Source: Pseudomonadota bacterium (GTDB lineage Bacteria > Pseudomonadota > Alphaproteobacteria > Rhizobiales > Rhizobiaceae). From it: a DNA stretch of 58,925 bases. Shown here in pieces: positions 1 through 8,051 of this stretch. How positions within the stretch are numbered: position 1 is the first letter of the stretch; the number at the start of each line of letters is the position of its first letter. The position numbers and the translations under genes were made by a program. The notes under the pieces were generated by a model that was given only the letters and a program-made list of their open reading frames with translations, ran no database searches and had not been told where the DNA came from. The DNA lies in the NCBI GenBank assembly GCA_023451735.1, contig JAEXYH010000051.1, forward strand, positions 1-58,925. Direction: 5' to 3'.

Positions 1-244
1 AGTCCGCAAGGACAGAAGACCGGCTGCCGCAGACGGACCGGAGTTGCGCGGAAAAACACACCGAACGGGACACGCCGAGTGTCATTATAAAAAATTCAAT
101 TCGAGGCACCCGACGTGTCCCGGCCGACCCTCGGGTTTAACCCGAGCATGAAAATCGCTCCGCACCAAGGGAGGACTCCGTCGTCCGATCGGTCAGCCGT
201 TAGGACTTTGTTCACTATCGAGGCGGGGATATGGCGCAAAATTC
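1..244. other. Non-coding stretch at window start
   Basis: I see no convincing gene here. The only clear structure is a perfect 17-base palindrome at 130-146 (CTCGGGTTTAACCCGAG), which could form a short hairpin but lacks a following T-run. It may be the 3' region of an upstream gene outside the window plus the distal promoter region of the small ORF at 322. Confidence 0.4.
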
Positions 245-259
245 GTTTCTCTTTTGTTC
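245..259 (+). promoter_or_regulatory. Candidate LexA (SOS) box 1 upstream of the 28-aa ORF
   Basis: The bases GTTT-CTCTTTT-GTTC fit the alphaproteobacterial LexA operator GTTC-N7-GTTC with one mismatch in the first half-site. The site lies just before a TTGACT hexamer (265-270) and is followed 15 bases later by a second, inverted candidate box. The same window holds a perfect box of this type before dinB, so LexA of this type is expected here. Confidence 0.6.
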
Positions 260-264
260 TGCTG

Positions 265-288
265 TTGACTATCGTACAAAAAGAGAAC
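265..288 (+). promoter_or_regulatory. TTGACT -35 element and candidate LexA box 2
   Basis: TTGACT (265-270) is a good sigma-70-type -35 hexamer. It is followed at 274-288 by GTAC-AAAAAGA-GAAC, which matches the reverse form GAAC-N7-GAAC with one mismatch and sits where the core promoter spacer and -10 should be, an ideal place for repression. The -10 itself is poorly conserved (AT-rich bases 288-298). With the box at 245 it brackets the -35. No binding data are available; the call rests on the motif and position. Confidence 0.55.
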
Positions 289-321
289 AAATTAAAAACA
301 TAACGAACACGGGAGACAACG

Positions 322-408
322 ATGACCGACCTTCTTCGTGATATTGCCGCTTTCGCATCCATCGCAACCTTCGTCGCCACACTGTCGATGCTGATGATTG
401 CCATGTAA
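322..408 (+). CDS. 28-residue hydrophobic peptide, probable SOS-induced membrane micropeptide
   Basis: ATG at 322 follows a Shine-Dalgarno-like GGGAGA with 6-base spacing, and the frame closes with TAA at 406-408. The product has a short polar N-terminus (MTDLLRD) and then a single hydrophobic segment of about 20 residues, so it should sit in the inner membrane. Upstream lie two LexA-like boxes around a TTGACT -35; downstream is an 18-base palindrome. Size, topology and SOS context resemble Caulobacter SidA, a 29-residue SOS-induced division inhibitor acting on FtsW, but I see no sequence argument for homology. It could instead be a leader peptide for dnaE. Function is inference. Confidence 0.6.
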   Translation: MTDLLRDIAAFASIATFVATLSMLMIAM

Positions 409-417
409 CATTGGTGA

Positions 418-435
418 GGCGCCCGGCCGGGCGCC
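418..435. terminator. Perfect 18-base palindrome after the micropeptide
   Basis: GGCGCCCGGCCGGGCGCC is a perfect inverted repeat starting 9 bases after the 28-aa ORF stop. It would form a strong hairpin, but no T-run follows, so it may be a weak or factor-assisted terminator or a 3'-stabilising structure rather than a full intrinsic terminator separating the small gene from dnaE. Confidence 0.45.
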
Positions 436-546
436 GCCATCTCTCCGATACGCTGCCGAAAACCGTTGAGCGGTGAATTCAAAACTGGACTTGAGCCGTC
501 GCGCACCCGAAAATGGCGTGATTGAATCACAGGTACGGCGACGGAT

Positions 547-3500
547 ATGGCGGAACAGGTTAGCAAAGGCTCGGCAGACGAAATCCTCGGGGAAAGCCCG
601 CAATTCGTCCATCTGCGCCTGCATTCTGCCTATTCCCTGCTTGAAGGCGCTCTTCCGCTCAAGAAAGTCCTGGGCAAGGCTGTCGCGGACAATCAGCCCG
701 CGATTGCCATCACCGATACGAACAATCTCTTTGTCGCGCTCGAATTCGCCCAGAAGGCGATTGGTGATGGTTTGCAGCCGATCATCGGCTGCCAGCTGTC
801 GATCGACATGCAGGACCAGGAAGAGGATCGCCGCGGCAATCAGCTCGCCAAGCTGCCTGCCATCGTTCTTCTGGCTGCGACGGCTGAAGGGTACGAACGG
901 CTGGTCGATCTCGTCAGTCGGGCCTATCTCGGCGGCGAGGGAGTGAGCGAGACCCATATCTGCGCCTCCTGGCTGGATGAGCTCGGTACTGCGGGCCTCA
1001 TTGCTTTGACCGGCGCTGCAGCCGGTCCGGTGGACAGGGCGGTGAAGGAAGGGCATCCGAACCTTGCCGTGGAAAGGCTCAAGCGGCTGAAAAACCTCTT
1101 CGGCGATCGGCTCTATATTGAACTGCAACGACATGGCGCCTATGACCGGCGGCACGAGCATCGCATGGTCGATCTTGCCTACGAGCACGATGTTCCGCTG
1201 GTTGCGACCAACGAGGCTTTTTTCCCGTCAAAGGCGGATTACGACGCCCACGATGCCCTTATGGCGGTTGCCCATGGCGCGATCGTTTCCGACGACAGCC
1301 GCTTCCGCCTCACACCCGACCATTACCTGAAAAGCCGCGCCGAAATGGCGAAGCTTTTCGCCGACCTGCCGGAAGCGCTGGAAAACACCGTCGAGATCGC
1401 CCGCCGCTGCTCCTTCATCCTGAAGACGCGCAACCCGATCCTGCCGCGCTTCACCGGTGTCAGCGATCATCCGGAAGAGGATGAACGCAAGGAAGCCGCC
1501 GAGTTGCGCCGCCAGGCTGTCGAGGGGCTGGATCATCGTCTCGAGGAACTTGGCATGAGCGCCGGTTTCACCGAGCAGGATTACCGCGAGCGCCTCGAGT
1601 TCGAACTCGGCGTCATCGAGAAGATGAAGTTTCCCGGCTACTTCCTGATCGTTGCCGACTTCATCAAATGGGCCAAGCAGCAGAATATCCCGGTCGGTCC
1701 CGGCCGCGGTTCGGGTGCCGGCTCGCTGGTCGCCTACGCATTGACCATCACCGACGTCGATCCGCTGCGCTTCTCGCTTCTGTTCGAGCGCTTCCTCAAT
1801 CCGGACCGCGTCTCGATGCCCGACTTCGACATCGACTTCTGCCAGGATCGTCGTGAAGAGGTGATCCGTTACGTGCAGCGCAAATACGGCCGCGAGCAGG
1901 TGGCACAGATCATCACCTTCGGTTCGCTGCAGGCCCGTGCTGCCCTGCGCGACGTCGGTCGTGTGCTCGAAATGCCTTATGGTCAGGTCGACCGCATCTG
2001 CAAGCTGGTGCCGAACAACCCGGCCAACCCGACGCCGCTCTCCAAGGCGATCGAGGAAGAGCCGAAATTCCAGGAGGAGGTTGACAAGGAGCCGGTCGTC
2101 GGCCGTCTTCTCGATATCGCCCAGAAGATCGAGGGTCTTTACCGCCACGCTTCGACCCACGCCGCCGGTATCGTAATCGGGGATCGGCCGCTGTCGAAGC
2201 TGGTGCCGATGTACCGAGACCCGCGCTCTGACATGCCGGTCACCCAGTTCAACATGAAATGGGTGGAACAGGCCGGTCTGGTAAAGTTCGACTTCCTCGG
2301 ACTGAAGACGCTGACCGTGTTGAAGACGGCGGTGGATTTCTGCCGCAAGCGTGACATCCATGTCGATCTGGCTAAGATCCCGCTCGACGACAAGCTGACT
2401 TATGAAATGCTGTCGCGCGGCGAAACCGTCGGCGTGTTCCAGGTGGAAAGTGCCGGCATGCGCAAGGCGCTGATCGGCATGAAGCCGGACTGTATCGAGG
2501 ACATCATCGCGCTCGTCGCGCTCTATCGTCCGGGTCCGATGGAGAACATCCCGACCTACAATGCCCGCAAGCACGGCGAAGAGGAGGTCGAGTCTGTCCA
2601 TCCCTCGATCGACTACCTCTTGAAGGAAACCCAGGGCGTTATCGTTTACCAGGAACAGGTGATGCAGATCGCCCAGGTCCTGTCGGGCTATTCGCTCGGC
2701 GAAGCCGACCTTTTGCGCCGCGCCATGGGTAAGAAGATCAAGGAGGAGATGGACAAGCAGAGCGAGCGTTTTGTCGACGGCGCCGTCAAGAACGGCGTCT
2801 CCAAGCCGCAGGCCAAGAACATCTTCGAACTGCTCGCCAAGTTCGCCAATTACGGCTTCAACAAGTCCCACGCCGCGGCCTACGCTATCGTCTCTTACCA
2901 GACGGCCTATATGAAGGCGCATTATCCGGTCGAGTTCCTCGCCGCGACCATGACCTACGATATGGCCAACAGCGAAAAGCTCAACGATTTTCGCGAGGAC
3001 GCGGGCCGCCTCGGCATCAAGGTCTTTCCGCCTTCGGTGCAGACTTCCTTCCGCCATTTCGAGACGGGCGAGGCAAAGATCTATTACGCGCTCGCCGCCA
3101 TCAAAGGTGTCGGCGAGTCGGCGGTCGAACACATTACCGAAGTCCGTGGCGACAAACCCTTTGCCGGCATCGAGGATTTCTGCATGCGGGTCGACCCCAA
3201 GCAGGTCAATCGCCGCGTTCTGGAAAGCCTGATCTCCGCCGGCGCCTTTGATTGCTTTGGCCATGACCGCGCCCAGCTGATCGCCGGCCTCGACCGTGTC
3301 ATCGGTTATGCTCAGCGTGCCCAGGAAGAAAAGATTTCCGGCCAGTCCGATTTCTTCGGCTCATCCTCCAGCAGCGGCCCTGAAAAGCTTATCCTGCCGA
3401 CATTCAATCCCTGGATGCCGTCGGAAATGCTGATGCGCGAATACCAGGTCCTCGGTTTCTATCTGTCGGCCCATCCGCTCGATACCTACAAGGATGTCCT

Positions 3501-4041
3501 GTCGAAACTCCGCGTGCAAACCTTTGCCGATTTCGCGGCCTCCGTCCGTCAGGGCGCGACTGCCGGGCGGCTGGCCGGCACGGTAACCGGTCGCCAGGAG
3601 CGCAAGACCAAGACCGGCAACAAGATGGGCATCATCACCTTTTCGGATTCGTCCGGCCAGTTCGAAGCCGTGCTGTTTTCCGAGGCGCTTGCCCAATATC
3701 GTGACCTGCTCGAACCCGGCAGGTCGCTGGTCATCACCGTGCAGGCCGACGAACGGCCGGAAGGCATCGGCCTGCGCATTCAGACCGTCCAGTCACTGGA
3801 AGAACAGTCGATCCGCATGCAGAAGGCGCTGCGCGTCTTCGTCCGTGATGCAGGGCCGTTGAAGACGGTGGCCAACCACCTCAACATGCGCGGTGAAGGC
3901 CTCGTTTATTTCATCGTCATCAAGGAAGATGGCCGCCGTGAGATCGAAGTCGAACTGACACAGAGATACCGTCTCTCACCGGAAATGGCCGCAGCGCTCA
4001 AGGCCGCGCCCGGCGTTCTTGATGTCGAACTCGTCCAGTAG
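547..4041 (+). CDS. dnaE: DNA polymerase III subunit alpha
   Basis: Catalytic subunit of the replicative polymerase. The 1164-residue length is that of the main DnaE1 type. The N-terminal PHP domain opens with the VHLRLHSAYS motif (about residues 21-30). The palm carries GPGRGSGAGS near 386 and the catalytic aspartates in PDFDIDF near 424-430. A helix-hairpin-helix region and an OB-fold (about 1005-1080) follow. It is the main replicase gene rather than the SOS-type imuC, because imuA and imuB are not adjacent. The start is preceded only by a weak purine stretch. The 138 bases before it separate it from the SOS micropeptide, so whether it shares that promoter is open. Confidence 0.97.
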   Translation: MAEQVSKGSADEILGESPQFVHLRLHSAYSLLEGALPLKKVLGKAVADNQPAIAITDTNNLFVALEFAQKAIGDGLQPIIGCQLSIDMQDQEEDRRGNQLAKLPAIVLLAATAEGYERLVDLVSRAYLGGEGVSETHICASWLDELGTAGLIALTGAAAGPVDRAVKEGHPNLAVERLKRLKNLFGDRLYIELQRHGAYDRRHEHRMVDLAYEHDVPLVATNEAFFPSKADYDAHDALMAVAHGAIVSDDSRFRLTPDHYLKSRAEMAKLFADLPEALENTVEIARRCSFILKTRNPILPRFTGVSDHPEEDERKEAAELRRQAVEGLDHRLEELGMSAGFTEQDYRERLEFELGVIEKMKFPGYFLIVADFIKWAKQQNIPVGPGRGSGAGSLVAYALTITDVDPLRFSLLFERFLNPDRVSMPDFDIDFCQDRREEVIRYVQRKYGREQVAQIITFGSLQARAALRDVGRVLEMPYGQVDRICKLVPNNPANPTPLSKAIEEEPKFQEEVDKEPVVGRLLDIAQKIEGLYRHASTHAAGIVIGDRPLSKLVPMYRDPRSDMPVTQFNMKWVEQAGLVKFDFLGLKTLTVLKTAVDFCRKRDIHVDLAKIPLDDKLTYEMLSRGETVGVFQVESAGMRKALIGMKPDCIEDIIALVALYRPGPMENIPTYNARKHGEEEVESVHPSIDYLLKETQGVIVYQEQVMQIAQVLSGYSLGEADLLRRAMGKKIKEEMDKQSERFVDGAVKNGVSKPQAKNIFELLAKFANYGFNKSHAAAYAIVSYQTAYMKAHYPVEFLAATMTYDMANSEKLNDFREDAGRLGIKVFPPSVQTSFRHFETGEAKIYYALAAIKGVGESAVEHITEVRGDKPFAGIEDFCMRVDPKQVNRRVLESLISAGAFDCFGHDRAQLIAGLDRVIGYAQRAQEEKISGQSDFFGSSSSSGPEKLILPTFNPWMPSEMLMREYQVLGFYLSAHPLDTYKDVLSKLRVQTFADFAASVRQGATAGRLAGTVTGRQERKTKTGNKMGIITFSDSSGQFEAVLFSEALAQYRDLLEPGRSLVITVQADERPEGIGLRIQTVQSLEEQSIRMQKALRVFVRDAGPLKTVANHLNMRGEGLVYFIVIKEDGRREIEVELTQRYRLSPEMAAALKAAPGVLDVELVQ

Positions 4042-4094
4042 CAAGCTTGGTCGCGCGATGATCGGGTACTGACCCGGTCGGATAGTGAACTTTG

Positions 4095-4200
4095 GCGGGG
4101 CAATTCCAACAAAAGTGGGAACCGGTCAGCGTCAGGAACTGCGCCAAAACAAAGAGATAGGGCGATTTCGCGTTTCGAAGAAAAGCGGAAATGCTCTAGA
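4095..4200. repeat. Rhizobial intergenic repeat element (RIME-like)
   Basis: The stretch GGGGCAATTCCAACAAAAGTGGGAA... through AAACAAAGAGATAGGGCG... to AAAGCGGAAATGCTCTAGA matches, from memory, a short intergenic mosaic repeat very common in Rhizobiales chromosomes. It has internal inverted-repeat character (CGCGTTTCGAAGAAAAGCG). It fills the gap between the convergent dnaE and diguanylate cyclase genes, and its last bases supply the stop codon of the latter. I cannot verify copy number in this genome. Confidence 0.6.
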
Positions 4201-5383
4201 CGCGCGTTTCCCCGCGATAGTCGTGGATCTCGGAATGACTGCTATCGGCGAGCTTCACCTGGTTCCTGCCGGCATTCTTGGCGGTATAGAGCGCCAGATC
4301 CGCCTTTCGGTAAGCCTCCTGCAGTCCGCCGGCGGTTGCCAGGGAGGAGACGCCGAAACTCGCCGTGACGCTCAGGTTTTCCGGCAGGCCCGGCAGGGTC
4401 ATCGACGCGGCGCGAAGCGCCTGCGCAAACAGTAATGCGCTGCCTATCTCCGTATCCGGCAGGAAGATCGCAAACTCCTCACCTCCGATGCGGCCCAGTG
4501 CGGCCTTTTTGGGCGCGCTGTCATTCATCAACTGCCCGAACCCCCGGATCACCAGATCGCCGACATGGTGACCATAGGTGTCGTTGATCCGCTTGAAATG
4601 ATCGAGGTCACAGAAGATGATCGCGTGTTTCCCGTTCGGCGTTTCACTCAGAAGCGATTGAACCTGACGGTCGAAGCCGCGCCTGTTGGCAAGTGCCGAA
4701 AGCGTATCCTTCTCCGATTCGCTCCGCTGGTCTGCCATGATCTCAAGCACGAGAGCCGCCAGGAGCGTCAGCCCGACGGCGACGACGAGAATGGCGGTGG
4801 CGCTTTGCGAAATCAGTGCGTAATTCGTGTGGATGTAGTCCTTGGCGGTGGTGCCTGACCCGACCAGCACCGCCAGCCCGGCCTTGGCAAAAAAGTGCAG
4901 CCCGGTAAACAGAAGCACAATGCCGAGAAAGCGGTCGATTGCCTGGCGCCCGCGGGACGAAAGCACAACCAGGGCGCTGTCGAGAAGGACGATGGCAAAC
5001 GGGCTTTGATACGCGAAGGCCTGCAGCGGTGTCCCGCGCGGCAGATCATAGATCACGTAGCATAGGATGCTGCTGGCGATGACGAAGAAGGCCGCAATCC
5101 GCTTGTCGAGCCGGCGGCCATAGAGATGCCCGATACCGACCCTGAGCAGCATCATGCCGGAAAGAACGGTTGCAAAAGCACCAAGCGCCCAGATTTTCGG
5201 TGTACCCGTATAGGCGATCAGAAGCTCGCAAAGCGCCGACAGCGACGCAATGCCAAAACCCGCAGCCAGCCAGAGCGCGGCCCGGCGGGACCTGCTGCGG
5301 GCCGCCACGACCGCGAAGACCGCACTGAAGCACACTGCTACGACAAAATTCACGCCCAGGAAAAAAGCTACACCGTTCATCAA
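4196..5383 (-). CDS. Membrane-anchored diguanylate cyclase (GGDEF)
   Basis: Predicted to make cyclic di-GMP from GTP. The N-terminal 215 residues are a block of about six membrane helices with no recognised sensor family. A GGDEF domain follows, starting at the TLSALANRRGFD motif and carrying an intact GGEEF active site at residues 300-304. The usual RxxD inhibitory site a few residues before GGEEF is absent, so product inhibition through that site is not expected. No EAL domain is present. The gene is convergent with dnaE and stands alone. The terminal bases overlap an intergenic repeat. The signal sensed is unknown. Confidence 0.9.
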   Translation of the reverse strand: MMNGVAFFLGVNFVVAVCFSAVFAVVAARSRSRRAALWLAAGFGIASLSALCELLIAYTGTPKIWALGAFATVLSGMMLLRVGIGHLYGRRLDKRIAAFFVIASSILCYVIYDLPRGTPLQAFAYQSPFAIVLLDSALVVLSSRGRQAIDRFLGIVLLFTGLHFFAKAGLAVLVGSGTTAKDYIHTNYALISQSATAILVVAVGLTLLAALVLEIMADQRSESEKDTLSALANRRGFDRQVQSLLSETPNGKHAIIFCDLDHFKRINDTYGHHVGDLVIRGFGQLMNDSAPKKAALGRIGGEEFAIFLPDTEIGSALLFAQALRAASMTLPGLPENLSVTASFGVSSLATAGGLQEAYRKADLALYTAKNAGRNQVKLADSSHSEIHDYRGETRV

Positions 5384-5651
5384 TCCATCGCTGTAGTCAG
5401 AGCGGCGCTTACCGGATAACCGATCGCGCTTTCCATAGACAGGAAAAAGCTAAAAGTTCCTATAAGTTATATCGATCAGTCATATGCGATCAATTAGCAG
5501 ATGTGCCATTGCACAGAGAGATCCTGATCATCCGCCGCAGCAATCTCTTGCTCAAGCGGGTTCAGGGCAAGGGGAACCTCAGTCTTGAGACTTGCGGGGT
5601 GGCGACAATGTCATGATCATGCGGGGCTGCTGAAACAGAGGGGGCCGTTCC

Positions 5652-6239
5652 ATGGAAACCCTGCCGACCCATGCGGAATATTTCGGACATGTGCGGACCA
5701 TTATCGGCATGGTCCTGGCGCTCAGCCTTGCGCGTCTGGTCAATGGCCTGACACGTTTCGTCCAGCATCCGGGAACCATCAAGGTTTATCCGGTTCATCT
5801 CGGCTGGGTCATCTTCCTGCTGATCACCATAGTGCATTTTTGGTGGTACGAATTTCACCTAGCGCGCGTCCAGGTCTGGACATTTCCGCTCTACGGCTTC
5901 CTGATTTTCTACACCATGGTCTTCGCGGCGCTGACGGCGCTGTTGTTTCCCGACCAGATGACGGACTACAGGGGGTTCGAGGATTACTTCGAGCAGCGAA
6001 AGCGCTGGTTCTTCGGCCTTCTCGGGTTTGCCGCATTGCTGGATGTGGGAGACACGCTGGTCAAAGGCACCGACTATCTGCACTCGCTCGGCATCGAATA
6101 TCCCATTCGCCAGGCGGGGCTTGTCGTTTTATCAATCGTCGCGATGTTCATCACATCCAGCAAGGCGCAGCTGGCCCTGGTCCTTGCCGCAATCATCTAT
6201 CAGGTGAGCTGGATCGTGAGGCTCTATGACATCCTGTGA
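5652..6239 (+). CDS. Integral membrane protein of unknown function
   Basis: A 195-residue, strongly hydrophobic protein with about six predicted membrane helices: one near residue 17, paired helices at 46-64 and 78-98, one at 120-132, and two near 150-190. Aromatic residues cluster in the second helix (VHFWWYEFH). I do not recognise a family. It reads away from the divergent diguanylate cyclase across a 268-base gap and has no co-directional partner. It keeps the codon use of its neighbours, so it looks resident. Start ATG at 5652 follows a GGGGCC purine-poor leader, so the start is moderately certain. Confidence 0.75.
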   Translation: METLPTHAEYFGHVRTIIGMVLALSLARLVNGLTRFVQHPGTIKVYPVHLGWVIFLLITIVHFWWYEFHLARVQVWTFPLYGFLIFYTMVFAALTALLFPDQMTDYRGFEDYFEQRKRWFFGLLGFAALLDVGDTLVKGTDYLHSLGIEYPIRQAGLVVLSIVAMFITSSKAQLALVLAAIIYQVSWIVRLYDIL

Positions 6240-6500
6240 GGATGAAAGCGTATGATGCTGTTTCGGCATCGACCTCCCGGAGGACGGTCATGGAAGAAAA
6301 ACAACACATAACCGTCCAGCACTGATGGAAGCGTCATCCATGGGGGACACGGATTTCGGGGGTACTTCCATAACGCTGAAGTAGAATTCGAACGTGGTAG
6401 CAATGTGGCGTAGTGCCGTCATTGTCATGCGACTTTCGTCTAGGCGTTCGTTTTGAGTGACGCAAGAAAGTAGATCAGCAATCAGCTTCCACTTCCAAAG
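6240..6500. other. Intergenic stretch without a convincing gene
   Basis: Between the membrane protein and the hairpin at 6501. Two tiny frames (11 codons at about 6290 and 19 codons at about 6325) have plausible starts but no supporting features, so I do not call them. No promoter motif stands out. Confidence 0.4.
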
Positions 6501-6544
6501 AGAAGATCGTACCGCAACCTGTTTTGCTGCGATACGATCTTTTC
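6501..6544 (-). terminator. Hairpin downstream of the L,D-transpeptidase gene
   Basis: A 13-base stem with one mismatch (AGATCGTACCGCA at 6504-6516 against TGCGATACGATCT at 6528-6540) and an 11-base loop lies 38 bases after the stop of the minus-strand gene. The T-run is stronger on the plus side (TTTT) than on the minus side, so it may act in both directions between these convergent genes. Confidence 0.6.
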
Positions 6545-6581
6545 AAGGTCGAGACGGATGGCAAAATCTGCCTTTTATCAA

Positions 6582-7913
6582 TCAATACAGGCCGATACCG
6601 CCGATATATGATTCTCTTTTCGAACGGCGTGCAGGCTTTGCTTCGCTCTGGTTGAGGCCAGCCTGGGCGATATTCGCGTGCGAACGGGTGAGGGTCACGA
6701 AGTCGGTGCCTTTGCCGGTCTCCGGGCCAAGACCCTGATCGGTAATGGTCAACGAGGTGCCGTTCGCCATGAGTTCGCCGATCCGTTCGCGCATGTCCTT
6801 CGGGATGTCGAGCCGGTCAAGCGCCACTGCCGCTGCATTCGGCAGGCTGGCATCCGCCGGCTTGTCGATGCCAAACTGTTTCATCTCGTCTTCCGTCATC
6901 TCGTTTTTCAACGTGACGGCATGCCATTCAGCCGTCTCGGCATTGCGCTCGAGATGGTCGGCGGTGAAGAAATGCGTGCCGAGGGCCTGTTCCGGATCCT
7001 TGATGCCGACCGGTGCTTCGAACAGCGGCTCGAAATTGCGGCGCACGAGGATCTGGCCTGCCGGTGGCTCCTTTTTGCCGGCAGAGTGGTAAAGTGCGGC
7101 GAGGAATTCCTTGCCGATCAGCGGTCCGCCGGCCGGGAGGCCTTTCCAGCGCTTGTAGCCTGCAATGGCCTCGCGGGTCATCGGTCCGGGAATGCCATCC
7201 GCAATGCCGGCATCGAAGCCGAGTTCGGTCAGATGGGTCTGCACATCGAGCATGGTTTCGCGCGCACCGCGGCGATGGATGAGAATGCGCAAGGGGGCGG
7301 CATCTTCAGGAACGACGGCCTGCAGCGAGCCGGTCGGCATCGGATCGGTGCCTGCCATCGCCACATCATAAGAGCCGTCGGCCGCTTTTTTCATCGCGGT
7401 CGGGCGCAGATCGGCATTGGGGAAGAGCGGTTCGGACGGCAAACGCTTGAGTGGCATGAAGAGATTGGCATTTTCGATTTTGACCGGCTTTACCGGCGCA
7501 TCGGAAATCACCACATGCACGCCACGCTCCGTCATGTCGTAGATCGTCTTGGCGGTGCCTGAGGGAATTCGTATGCAGCCATGCGATGCCGGATAATTCG
7601 GGACATTGCCTTCGTGAAGCGCGATGCCCGACCATGTCAGGCGCTGCATGAAGGGCATCGGTGCATTCGAATAGATGTTCGATTCATGATATTTGCGCTT
7701 CTCCAGAATGGAGAATATGCCGCTCGGCGTCGTGTGGCCGGCCTTGCCCGTCGACACCTTCGACGTCTTCACGACCGTCTCGCCGTCATAGACCGTCATC
7801 GACTGCTGATCTTTTGAAACGATGATCTGGAGTGTTGCGGTGTCGGCAAAAGCAGACTGAGAAAGGATGGTCCCGGACAGGAGTCCGAGGCTGAACAAAA
7901 CGCCACGCAACAT
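6582..7913 (-). CDS. Periplasmic L,D-transpeptidase with peptidoglycan-binding domain
   Basis: Makes 3-3 peptidoglycan cross-links or anchors proteins to the wall. A Sec signal peptide spans residues 1-23 (cleavage after AFA). The YkuD catalytic domain follows, with His100 and the active-site motif HGCIRIP whose cysteine is residue 113. A PG_binding_1-like repeat lies near residues 200-265 (motif DGIPGPMTREAI). The 443-residue length fits rhizobial YkuD proteins, which are numerous in this group; polar-growing rhizobia rely heavily on 3-3 links. The gene is monocistronic, with its promoter in the 138 bases after dinB. The last 170 residues are less conserved and unassigned. Confidence 0.92.
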   Translation of the reverse strand: MLRGVLFSLGLLSGTILSQSAFADTATLQIIVSKDQQSMTVYDGETVVKTSKVSTGKAGHTTPSGIFSILEKRKYHESNIYSNAPMPFMQRLTWSGIALHEGNVPNYPASHGCIRIPSGTAKTIYDMTERGVHVVISDAPVKPVKIENANLFMPLKRLPSEPLFPNADLRPTAMKKAADGSYDVAMAGTDPMPTGSLQAVVPEDAAPLRILIHRRGARETMLDVQTHLTELGFDAGIADGIPGPMTREAIAGYKRWKGLPAGGPLIGKEFLAALYHSAGKKEPPAGQILVRRNFEPLFEAPVGIKDPEQALGTHFFTADHLERNAETAEWHAVTLKNEMTEDEMKQFGIDKPADASLPNAAAVALDRLDIPKDMRERIGELMANGTSLTITDQGLGPETGKGTDFVTLTRSHANIAQAGLNQSEAKPARRSKRESYIGGIGLY

Positions 7914-8051
7914 GAAGACCTCTTACGCATTACAATGGTCAGCAATTTAGCGTGTTAAACTTAATGAAAATTTTCTGAAAAGTGGCGGGATCGTGTCAAA
8001 TCATCACGTTCCTGCGATTTTGTGACAATTTCGGGCGCTCTTTTTTCAACG

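Noticed and set aside
285..299. A third LexA-like pair GAAC-N7-AAAC
   Set aside because: It reuses a half-site of box 2 and the second half deviates; more likely chance spacing.
1228..3264. Long open frame on the minus strand inside dnaE (678 codons)
   Set aside because: It is the antisense shadow of a GC-rich gene with strong third-position bias; the product has no recognisable domain and dnaE is certain.
6290..6385. Two tiny frames of 11 and 19 codons
   Set aside because: Starts are plausible, but nothing else (hydrophobicity, coupling, regulatory sites) supports translation.
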